Source: Branchiostoma floridae
Lineage: Eukaryota > Chordata > Leptocardii > Amphioxiformes > Branchiostomatidae
DNA: 64,000 bases
Assembly (NCBI RefSeq): GCF_000003815.2
Contig: NC_049984.1
Coordinates: forward strand, 24,337,263-24,401,262
Direction: 5' to 3'
A program made the position numbers and the translations under genes. Position 1 is the first letter of the stretch, and each line of letters starts with the position of its first letter. Of this stretch, positions 22,469 through 32,300 are shown piece after piece. The notes under the pieces are model-generated. The model made no database searches. It was given only the letters and a program-made list of their open reading frames with translations, and was not told the origin of the DNA.

Positions 22469-22672
22469 GAGGGTCTACATGGGGGGGGGGGGTACAACGA
22501 CAACGTTTTACGCTGAATTCAGAACCAACCTAGTACCTTCAATCAAGGCAGTAACGCAAATTTTGCTACGAAGACGATGGACAACATGACTTTTCCCTAC
22601 GAATTACAGGACATCAAAATAAATAGACTGTCTACGAGTTACGGAAAAACCCATGCTGACCTTGAGATCTTG
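22469..22672. mobile_element. Diverged member of the GAGGGTCTG MITE family
   Basis: Begins GAGGGTCTACATG then a G-run, and ends near CATGCTGACCT. The interior matches 13448-13670 (TACGCTGAATTCAGAA, CCCTACGAATTAC). No target duplication is visible. Confidence 0.65.
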
Positions 22673-22692
22673 AACTAAAGAAAGAAGCTTAC

Positions 22693-22873
22693 CTGGAATT
22701 GTATGAAACTGTAAAGAAAGACAAGATCTGAAGCACGGACGAGTGAGTGTTGGCTGTTCCGTCAGACCGTCAGTTGGGGAGGTTATTGACTCTGTTGTTG
22801 TGGACTCTTCTTGGCCAAATATTCTTGCGCATGCGCCGCGGATTGATAGATAACACGCGAGTGCAAAGTTCAT
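22693..22873 (-). CDS. Candidate upstream first exon of the avidin gene
   Basis: A minus-strand segment begins with ATG at 22873 (MNFALACYLSIRG) and ends at a good donor (CCAG then GTAAGC) in phase 1. The avidin coding exon has a clean acceptor (CTTTACTTACAG then TGAACATGAAG), and splicing there would keep the frame open into the avidin signal peptide. More likely this is 5' untranslated sequence, because MKIAVLL is itself a perfect signal peptide. An N-terminally extended form is possible but unproven. The intervening intron contains the assembly gap. Confidence 0.35.
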
Positions 22874-23997
22874 CTTGGCACAATTTGTGCTTGCATAATC
22901 TTTAAGGCGTGACTCGTCTACATTGTTTTCGGGTGTTTAAGACCTTTAAATACACCTATGCCCTTTCTTTTACATGTGTATACGGAAGCTGACGTGAGAT
23001 CGTGTTGCGCGTTTGCCTCAGGCCCAAGAGGTCCTGAGTTCGACACAGATCACCGAACGTGTGCAACTTTCCTCACTTCACTCAGGTGAAAATGAGTACC
23101 ATTCACCAGTACTCCAGAAATAGTGACGTATCAGTCACTAATGGAGATCCTAGTTAAAACCAAACCAAACATCAACATATTTCTTAATGTACAAGTTTAC
23201 TGTTTAGGCAATGTTGATTATATGGATGACATCCTCTGGGAACATCCTTGGCAAAACAAAATCCAAGCGAAGGTTGAATTGAACAAACGACAGAACACAG
23301 AGAGTTTGGTGTACCGAACATTAGATTCCTCATTTATGTTCTTTTACGTTTGTTCTTTGGCTTATACAACATTAACATTCGTTTTCTGGTACAATTTTTG
23401 CTATTTTAGACAAACCAAAAACAAAATAAGTGTAACATTAACTCATAACTTAACAATAACTTGTCCCGCACACAATTTTAATTGTTAAAACACACTTCTT
23501 GCAAGGAGAATCACCCGTTATACCTTTATTGAAAAAGTCTTAATATTACAAATTTTCATCAATTACACAAGAACGTAGCATAATTGAAGTATCTACCAAA
23601 AATAGATTATTTACGTTATTAATATCTACAAGTGAAACTTTCTTGTCATGATACATGTATCTCCAAGGCAAAACCAGGTTACTGTGAAAGTGAAGAATAG
23701 CAACCAATGATTGAAAAATTTGCCCGCAGATCTAGAGTTAGTCTGTTAAGCTTAATCTCCAAGCAGATTCCTCCGTGGCATAAAACAGTAACATAAGCTG
23801 GGGAATTAGTTTAGCCGGCAGATTAGTATAATTGGCCACTGCGGCAGTGTTTAATATTGTTTGTCAATGGGCGATCCTCTACTTAGCTCTTGCTATTTTC
23901 TAGAACCAACAAGTCTCAACACACGTGAAAGCCTGCCACCGAACCGGTCCAAGAAGAAAACCGGTTTTGTACCGGTACACCGTACCGGCACCCACCC
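22874..23997. other. Intergenic DNA upstream of avidin with SINE and repeat copies
   Basis: Holds a tRNA-like SINE (about 22995-23110: GAGGTCCTGAGTTCGACAC then CTTCACTCAGGTGAAAATGA). It also holds a repeat shared with 33215-33290 and 33805-33860 (AATGTACAAGTTTACTGTTT, TTATATGGATGACATCCTCT, GTGTACCGAACATTAGATT), and a single MITE end TTAATCTCCAAGCAGATTCC (about 23753). No gene is recognised. Confidence 0.55.
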
Positions 23998-24400
23998 CTA
24001 TACACCTTTCTCACGCGGCGGCCATGATAGATCGAAGAAGAGGTCAATGAGGCAAACAGACAAAACTTATTTCTAAAATCAGGTCCCATTTAGTTTTCCC
24101 CCAAACCACACAAATTTTCATGATATAAGATAGAATAATAAATATCACAAGAAGTGTTATGCACCGAAAGATGTAGCAATTTAGAGTAGTGTAGACTGAC
24201 CCCATAGTCCCTTAAGAGATGCAAAATTAAAACATAATAATGCAAATTTTTAACGAATTTGCAGTCATTCACTTATTGGTCGATTTCCTAATTGGCAGGC
24301 TACCATTGGTCGAACTGCTAATTATGATGGACAGCCTTTTGTTTGCCACATTGAACTCGTTTTAGATCTATCATGGCCGCCGCGTGAGAAAGGTGTATAG
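23998..24400. mobile_element. 403-bp element with perfect 36-bp terminal inverted repeats
   Basis: CTATACACCTTTCTCACGCG and the next 16 bases at 23998-24033 recur as an exact complement at 24365-24400. The interior is AT-rich and non-coding. The right end stops one base before the complement of the stop codon of the first cyclophilin gene (24402-24404). Confidence 0.85.
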
Positions 24401-24401
24401 T

Positions 24402-27400
24402 TCACTCGATAGAGAACGGTATGTCCACCACTATTGTCCCACAGTCCGCGATCACGCACGCTTTCTCGGGACGATTTCCGACCACTGGACTGTTCTCGAT
24501 CTTGTGCACCACGTCCATCCCCTCAAGCACCTTCCCGAACACGACATGGCGACCGTTCAGCCACGACGTGGGGACGGTGGTGATGAAGAACTGCGAATCG
24601 TTGGTGTCCTTACCTGTAGGGACGTCACAAACGCAGACTATAGAATAAAGCATTTCAAACTAGTTACCACGCATGCGTGGGTGAAAGGAACTCTGGGTAA
24701 TATGTCAAAGTTGAAGGGCGCCATTACGTTCCGGACATTGTTACACAAATCGAAACAATGGCAGAGACGAGACAGTTGACGTCTGAAGGCCATCAACTTT
24801 GACATATTACCCAAAGTTCCTTTCACCCGCGCATGCGTGGTAACTAGTGTGAAAAGGCTTATTAGTACATCCGTGATTTACTGTAAAACGCTTTATTTCA
24901 ACAAGACTGATTGGGGGGGGGGGGGAATCCTAACATATGGCTAAAAAAATACAAACATTTTCCAAACTAGCTGATTCATTTGCTGCGATACACTTGTAAA
25001 GTTTAAAATGCAACAAAACAAAGACCAAGACAATTATATAAAATGAAGTTCTTTGTAACGTACCTGCATTAGTCAATCCGAGCAGCCCAGGTTCTGTGAG
25101 GGGCAGCATGACGTTCTCATCTGCGATTTTTTCACCATATATGGACATACCACCTGTCCCATCCTCTTTGGTGATGTCACCACCTTGGGGATTATGGGTA
25201 AAAAAAAGTTCAAATAAAAGTCATGATATGAAAATTGCTCTCAAAAAGGGGAGTCTAACCATATTCTGGGTCCATAAAGATGCATAGAAAAAACGTACAA
25301 CCTACATACCAAAAATCATGAAAATCAGCTGTTCCCTTCTTGAGTTATCCTCTTCAGAAGATTTTGACAAAAATGCCCCTGCCATCCCCAAACTAGCCGC
25401 TAGGGGGCCAAAACGTATGTCACTAATTCCTAAGATCAATAGCTATCTAACACCGAAAAATCGTGACCATAGCTTGTTCAGAACACAAGATAGCAACACC
25501 GGAAGTTGCGCTGCAGTACCAAGGGAAGCCGCTAGGGGGTTCAAAATCTAATAATCTAATAATTCTTTCTAAGAGGAAGACTATGGGCGCTAAACAAACT
25601 ACACCACTGGACTAGTCCCCTGCTGAAGTACTTGCACCTATGTATGGCCCAGGGCATTATAGATGTGGAGATATGGCGCCGGGCCCGATGCATGCATCCT
25701 CCGATCAGTGAGGTTGACCTCCTTGTTCTAATGTATGGGCAACTTTATCTTTTCCAGTAATGTTCTACCAGCCCTTCTACTTGTGATTTGTCAGGCCCAA
25801 CAATTAAAAGTCCCCAAAAGCGAAAGGTTAGGACATTAGCTAACAAACTTTTAACCACATTTCCTTATAAAAATAATCTTGCTAACATTTTTTTTACAAA
25901 ATAGTTCTGAAGAACTACTACAAGAGACCTTCAAACTTCACTATGATACCTCATCCTCACCTTGGATCATGAAGTCTTTGATGATCCTATGGAAGACACT
26001 ACCCTTGTAACCCGGCTCGTGAGTCGTCAGCTGTTCAAAGTTCGCCACCGTCTTAGGCGCGATTTCGCCGAACAGCCCCATGACGACACGGCCTGCCTCC
26101 TGGCCGCCGATCTCGATGTCGAAGTAGACTTTCTTGGTAACCAGCGGCTCCTTCCCTGCAGCCTTAGGTTGAGGATGAAATAAGTAACTTAGGATTACGA
26201 TATGTTTAACCCTGTGGTTAGCGTTACCCTACCTCGGCACCGAGATGTTAGGAGGTTTTTTGTGTGTCATCTTTCGGCCACAGCAATTCAATTTTATGGA
26301 TGACATCATCTGAAGACTGCAAAAATAGTGCGATAGGGCGAAACAAAACAAGATGGGTGAAACAAACAACAACAAGATGGCTACATTTTCAAAAATAGGC
26401 ACCATAAAGTTATCACAACTTGTAAAAAGAATTAGGGGGACAAAACATGGTATCAGAGCCAGCAAGGCATTCATTTCTGTATTTAAGACACGTACTGGTG
26501 TGGTAAAAGTGAAACTAGTTTGGTAGAAACTAGTAATGGTGTCCGTTGCCGTGGTGACGGTGACGCTCCCCTTCAGGCCGGTGTTCTGCTCAGTAACATC
26601 CCGTGCCTTGAACTGCTGGATTTCGTCGGGCGTCAGGGCCAGGGTGGCCGCCGCCAGGGCGCACAAGAGGAGGAGGGTCCGCATGTTTTCTTCCTTCATA
26701 AAAGAAAGGTAAAGTTAAGGTGGTGTCTCGCTGCACTTGCATGCATATATATATATCACTGTGCGAAAGGGTGTGATGTCCGGACAAAGTCGGAGTTGAC
26801 ATATTTTTGGACATGTTGAATATTCGGACTGTGTCCGGACACGATGTTCAATATTTCCCATATCTGGAAATATCATGAGTCAGGAATTGTCTTGTTGTGT
26901 ATCCGGACAAATAAGACTTTCCTGTTTTTCAAGATACGCGCCATTGACGTTTTTTGCCTCCGAATACGTGACATGCTCTACATTCTTTACATATCCTAGG
27001 TCCATATATTTCGATAAGGAATACCCGGACAAATTAGGAGTTTGCACGAAGCATGATATGCATCATTTCTGGGCCATTGTCAGATGACATTTTTATATTC
27101 ATTATGTCTCAGAATTCGAATATCATGAGTCAGGAAATTCGGCACATGCCCGGACGGATAGAATTTGCCGTTCTTCTGAATACGTGTCAGGGTCTTTTCA
27201 CGTTTTTGAATTCATACTATTTTCTTTTCTTTCCATTAACGAGACATATCCTCAACAGATATTCCATGGATTAGTTTTAGGACAGATTCGGAGATTACAT
27301 ATTCTGACCGTTTCCGATAAAGTTATTCTATATGTATACGTGAATTGTGAATCGGTGATTGTTATATTGCGCATTTGAACAAATAAGACTGCATTTTTTT

Positions 27401-30400
27401 GCCGAAATTTTCGCTCCTTCCAAATTCATATTCCGTTCCATTTACGACACATATCCAAAACAGAAACATTCCAGAGATCAGTTTTCGGACAACTTAATGG
27501 TTAACAAATTACTTTTCTAGTCATACATGAATCTGAGATTGTTTTGTTGGGTATCCTAAAAAGGTTTCCTATCTTGTCAAATACACGTCATTAACGTTTT
27601 TGCTTCTGTGTGTGCGTGTTTTTTATTGTACAACGAGTATGCCCGATGTAAATGTATGTTTACTCTTTAATTTTCTGGTAATTGAAGCTTAAGCTTCCAT
27701 ATACATGGGCAAATATACTGACACTGTCATTCACAATCAAATGACACAGAAAACAATCTTTGCGGTGGTAACAATTATGAGTCAAGTATTATTGTTTCTT
27801 TGCATATCCGGACAATATCTTGAACAAAATTCACTCAAAACACTCCACACCAGCGGTGCAGTTTGGGATAGGTCCATATCCGGACAATATATTGAACAAA
27901 ATTCACTCAAAACACTCCACACCAGCGGTGCAGTTTGGGATAGGTCCATATCCGGACAATATCTTGAACAAAATTCACTCAAAACACTCCACACCAGCGG
28001 TGCAGTTTGGGATAGGTCCATATCCGGACAATATATTGAACAAAATTCACTCAAAACACTCCACCCCAGCGGTGCAGTTTGGGATAGGTCCATATCCGGA
28101 CAATATCTTGAACAAAGTTCAGTCAAAACACTCCACACCAGCGGTGCAATTTGAGATAGGTCCATATCCGGACAATATCCTGAACAAAGTTCAGTCAAAA
28201 CACTCCACACCAGCGGTGCAGTTTGGGATAGGTCCATATCCGGACAATATCCTGAACAAAGTTCAGTCAAAACACTCCACACCAGCGGTGCAGTTTGGGA
28301 TAGGTCCATATCCGGACAATATCTTGAACAAAATTCACTCAAAACACTCCACACCAGCGGTGCAGTTTGGGATAGGTCCATATCCGGACAATATCATGAC
28401 AAAAAGTCACTCATGATATTGAATACTAGCGTTACTGTGTGGGAATGGTCCATATCCGGACAATATCATGATGCACCTTCACTCGTAAAACGTATATGCA
28501 AGCTGTGCAAAGTGCCGAGCAGACCAGTACGTTGGCATGTCAGCGGTCACAGCGCCTACTGGGGCAGCAGGACCGTGCCGTGCGTGTTTGTAGCAGTCGC
28601 TGCAGATAACAGCCTACACCGCGCCACAGCGTTTGCTGCTGTGTACAACTGTGAAACAAGTAAGTACATGATGCATTCATTCATTCATTCACAAAAATAC
28701 TGCACAATGCCATGTGTTTCTGTGAAACAGGCATGATGGATGACACTAACTTCCTTGGAACCATCTGGAGGAGTCCTTATGTAACAAGACTATATTAGGA
28801 AGTCACATGACTTGACTAAACCAATAGTAGACCAGCTGGTGACAGCAGTTGGATTTGAAACTAGATTTGAACCTCAGTAAGTCAGTTGCCGTTCGCCGCT
28901 AGCCGCTGCCGGACCCAGAAGTGAGTAGTGTTAACTCTCTAGTACATAGATTGTATACATATAGCAGTTACCGTTCTTAGTTCCGTATATGTCTGTCAGC
29001 AAATTATGTCTGTTATCCCTTCCTAGTGTTTTGTGTATTTAATAATTAGTAGTGTGATCTCTTTGCAAAGTTTGTTGTATGATAGATCACTTCTCTTTCA
29101 GCTGGAACCCCCGCGTGCCATCCCCGGCTTGTTTACAAATTGCCCGTTCCATAGTTAGTTAAATTTTCATATTATTTTGTGCTGTAAGTGCCGCGCCGTA
29201 ACGGTTGCTTCTAAACTTTCCTGTCCTGTTGTTTTGGCTGGCTAAATCTTTAATAGAACCAAGAATGTGATTGTGTGCATATTTAAATTCCATTCGTTGT
29301 TTGGGGGTCCTTATCTGTGCCATCTGTGTGGCCTGCGATAGCCGACTCCAGATTCCTGCCTTTGTCCCCCGTCTTGTCCTGCTGTGATTGTTATGGCCGT
29401 GTTGTTTGAATAATTTTACATGTACCGTTCTTGGGTTCGGGGCAGTTACTAGCCGTTTTTTTTTTCCATTCCAGCCGCTGAGCGTCTGTTTCCCAATCAC
29501 CTGTCCTGCCATGCCGACGACCGAGGCCTGCCTCCTGGTAACACTTACGACAGTCTGTGCCCGGTGCCGTCGTATCCTGCCAGAACCGTTTCTACTCACA
29601 CGTCTACTCTGAAGACGGACACCGCCTGGACTGTGCAATGGAGCGGACTGTCCTCGAGATGTGCCGTCGATGCTGTGGGGTCCCGTCAGAGCATCTTCCG
29701 TCGCCAATGATCGTCCACAGCTGCCACAAAGACGCAGAAGAGGGCGCCCCGGACGATGATTCCACAGTCAACACGACACGGACTTACTTTAGACTTGAAA
29801 ATGGACTGTCGTACACACTAATTTCGTAATGACATTTTTATCCTACGAATATTGATTGTATGGTATATAACGTTAGACTTGTTTCGGATACTGTACATTT
29901 CATATTGTGCATTTAAACGGATCTATTTTGTTATAATGTGATTGACTTGGGCTTGATATTACTGGATCTGACAGTGAACTGTTTAACTTTGGCTTCGTTC
30001 GAGCTTCACTTTTTGTGAACACCAATGAGGTTGTAGTGACCTGTAACTTCCTTGGTAAGACAAATGCATATTGATTTGCCCCTTGACTTTAACATGATCT
30101 GTTCCTCCAAATAATGATTTTGTTGTGATACTTGTGTCATCTGATTTATACAGGAAAGTGAAAAGCTTTCACAAAATGTAGCTTTACCGAGTTAGCATTT
30201 TCGGGGTGAAAACAGACAGGAAACGTTAAATATTAGGTATTTAGCATCGTAAAGTTACTGGATATTCTGAAATAAGGTGCAGTATGGTTCCTATGATGTT
30301 TCAGTATATCTTAAGTATATGCAACCTTTCCGGGGCGTAATAGCCCCGAACGCGCTCAGAAAATATTAAATATTAGGAACGCGCTTTGTCTCCAAAGAGT

Positions 30401-32071
30401 CCGAGAACGTTCCATAATTTGGAATCCGGATATGAGACATGATAATACGGTCCCATTCTTGACTCCGGAAATGCTCAGCATATGCGATCTTTCCGGGACG
30501 TAATAGTTCTGGACGCGATCAGAGAACATGAAATATTAGGAATGTGTTTTGTCTTCAAAGAGTCCGAGAACGTTCTATTACTTGGAATCCGGATATGCGA
30601 CGTAATTATTTGGTCCCGTTCCGGACTCCTGAAATCATCCGGATATATACGAAATATTCGGAACGTGTATTGCCTCCAAAGAGTCCGAAACGTTCCATTA
30701 CTGGAAATCCGGATATGAGACAAGATTTAAATGGTCCCGTTCCGGACTCCTGAAATTATCCGAAAACGTGGGGGAGTCATGTTAGATTTTGTCCGGATAT
30801 TGTCTGGATATATCCGGAATTGTTCCCCATCCGGATGTATACAAACATAGAAACGTCCGGAAATCACACCCTTTCGCACAAATTGGTACTTAATCGTCAT
30901 GTTGACCGTCATGTTGAAAATCTTGTTTTTATTCTGAAATCAGGCGAAAATTAATGCGCGCGCTGATGTCATCCATAAAATTTACTTGCTGTGGCCTTAT
31001 TTCGAGAAAGATGAATATTGGGAATGTTTTTAACATGAATAGTACGGGAACGTGGGCTATCATATTTTCATTATCTCTTTATGCATTTCATTCTACATGT
31101 ATGACCTTTCTAAAAGTGTAATTCTTTGATCATTATTGTCAATACATTAAACATTGGTTACATTAGCAAGGTTGAACAAGACAACCTACACGTGCGAGCA
31201 ATGATTAGAAACTTGTTGTTTTTTACACACATTCTGTTTTTATACACGTTCTGTGGCTTAGCCGCAATTTGGTTTTGCTGTATTATTATTTTTCTCGCTC
31301 ACTCACTCACTCACTCACTCACTCACTCACTCACTCACTCACTCACTCACTCACTCACTCACTCACTCACTCACTCACTCACTCACTCACTCACTCACTC
31401 GGTCCTTATATCAGACTATATACATGTACATATGTCAACACATTGAATTATGGAAACACACTGTACCACTTGTAATTCTGTTATTTCCTGCCAGAGGGCG
31501 TAAGTAGATGCAAACAGGTCGGACAGGTTTTCCGCCCCTGCCCCCAAACCGAACTTGACAGGATTTTTCGAAAACCACAAATAAACTGTAAATCACAAAA
31601 TTTGTCACGTTTATCCACATTTTACACCAAGCCATGCATGTTTGGACCTTGGCGGTTGTTGTGTTTTCAAGAAATATCGACGATAAAGCACAAATAACAG
31701 GGCCAATCCATAATAAATACCTCCATAGGACTCGCACTACGCCAGTATGTTGGTGAAAAATCGCTATGAAAGTTACTTTGATTTACGTATCTACCCTTAT
31801 TTCAAACCAACAGGATTTTTACATGGGATACAGACGAAGGTTATTAAAAAAACAACAGTTCTGACGCACCATCAAATGAATATACGGATCTGAGTGCGAA
31901 GTGCAGATGTACCCAATCTAAAAATCGCCGAAATTTGAACTCTTTCCGGTGCTGCCATTTTCCTAAATTTGACTGCGTTCAAAGTTTGATCATAAAACAA
32001 ATCAAACTCGTTGTAAAAAAAGACACAGAAATGGAGAACAGATAGCAAACACGTCCAACACTTACTGCCAT
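24402..32071 (-). CDS. Cyclophilin-type peptidyl-prolyl isomerase, copy 1 (cytosolic form, 179 codons)
   Basis: Peptidyl-prolyl cis-trans isomerase, cyclophilin fold. Minus-strand exons: 32066-32071 (ATGGCA, two codons, donor GTAAGTG), 25961-26162, 25064-25183, 24402-24613 (TGA stop). The phases fit (0, 1, 1). The two-codon first exon is assigned from copy 2, whose promoter-exon-intron block (36471-37360) is duplicated at 31469-32300. The catalytic Arg and FMIQGG are present, as are SQFF, the ligand-pocket Trp and a WLNGRH loop. The residue equivalent to CypA Ala101 is Thr (LTNAG instead of MANAG), and the exon 2 loop is two residues shorter than in its sisters. Intron 1 is 5.9 kb against 0.7 kb in copy 2 because a 4.1-kb transposon sits in it. 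A foldback element abuts the stop codon, and the C-terminus differs from those of the other copies. Confidence 0.8.
24656..24853. mobile_element. MITE with ~60-bp arms in cyclophilin copy 1 intron 3
   Basis: CTAGTTACCACGCATGCGTG, then GGGTGAAAGGAACT and GGGTAATATGTCAAAGTTGA on the left, are mirrored on the right. About 198 bases in all. Diverged relatives are at 12716-12885 and 41231-41430. Confidence 0.85.
25310..25550. repeat. Dispersed repeat (GCCGCTAGGGGG family) in cyclophilin copy 1 intron 2
   Basis: Two GCCGCTAGGGGG blocks, TTCTTGAGTTATCCTCTTC and GCGCTGCAGTACCAAGG match the intronic repeats of GH1 copy 1 at 2190-2770. No coding content. Confidence 0.6.
26517..26699 (-). CDS. Candidate secretory first exon in cyclophilin copy 1 intron 1
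   Basis: Minus-strand frame starts [20 protein letters not shown], a convincing signal peptide, followed by [19 protein letters not shown] and a Thr-rich stretch. A donor-like ACCACACCA then GTACGTG leaves phase 0, which fits exon 2 of cyclophilin copy 1 ([11 protein letters not shown]). Splicing would give a secreted or ER cyclophilin. The block has no counterpart in copy 2, so it may instead be an exon of an unrelated small secreted protein or a chance frame. The exact donor is uncertain. Confidence 0.35.
26760..30880. mobile_element. 4.1-kb terminal-inverted-repeat element in cyclophilin copy 1 intron 1
   Basis: Left end TGTGCGAAAGGGTGTGAT then GTCCGGAC; the right end, as complement, is TGTGCGAAAGGGTGTGAT then TTCCGGAC (26 bases, one mismatch). 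Both arms are rich in TCCGGA/ATCCGGA motifs (subterminal repeats), and the left arm contains a 72-bp minisatellite. The interior, 28480-29830, is GC-richer and exon-like (a donor CAAGTAAGT at about 28660, an acceptor CATTCCAG near 29477), but no transposase motif is recognised. No target duplication is evident. It lies inside a larger pair of inverted GGATGACATC-type ends (26268-26312 and 30960-31012). Confidence 0.8.
27804..28380. repeat. 72-bp minisatellite, 8 copies
   Basis: Unit starts ATATCCGGACAATATCTTGA, continues with AATTCACTCAAAACACTCCA, CACCAGCGGTGCAGTTTG and GGATAGGTCC, then repeats. A diverged ninth unit follows to about 28470. Since 72 is a multiple of three, two strands carry long repetitive open frames. 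These are not considered proteins. Confidence 0.95.
31297..31400. repeat. (CACT)n microsatellite
   Basis: About 104 bases of uninterrupted ACTC units within the first intron of cyclophilin copy 1. Confidence 0.97.
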
Positions 32072-32300
32072 CTTGCGTTGTGAAGCAATCAGCTGTCTAA
32101 GTCGGGTGAAATTTCATTCATCGGGCGACTGGAAAACTGGGTCTTGACCGTGTGCGTTGACATATGAGGTAATTAGGTATAGACTAGACCATATGGAGGC
32201 GGAGCTTAGATTAGCAGGTTAGGTAATCCCTGATTGGGTGGGTGGTGTGAGTGCCCAACCGGCTTACCTGATTGGCTAAGTTTAGTCAACCTTGATTGTG
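31469..32300 (-). promoter_or_regulatory. Duplicated promoter / first-exon block of cyclophilin copy 1
   Basis: Near-identical to 36471-37360. Reading on the minus strand, it holds several CCAAT boxes (seen as CTGATTGG and TGATTGGCTAAG on the plus strand, 32235-32280), a GGAGGCGGAG block, then AGCTGATTGCTTCACAAC, the two-codon exon ATGGCA and the donor GTAAGTGTTGG. This supports one ancestral cytosolic cyclophilin promoter copied with its gene. No TATA box is evident. Confidence 0.6.

Noticed and set aside
24421-24648. Plus-strand frames opposite cyclophilin exons (also near 34650, 38971 and 40900)
   Set aside because: Antisense shadows of the well-supported cyclophilin exons.
27705-28416. 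Long repetitive open frames on both strands
   Set aside because: Produced by the 72-bp minisatellite, whose unit length is a multiple of three.
29159-29707. Minus-strand open frame of 182 codons, basic composition
   Set aside because: Lies inside the 4.1-kb TIR element opposite exon-like plus-strand sequence. No transposase, nuclease or other motif could be recognised, so no gene is called.
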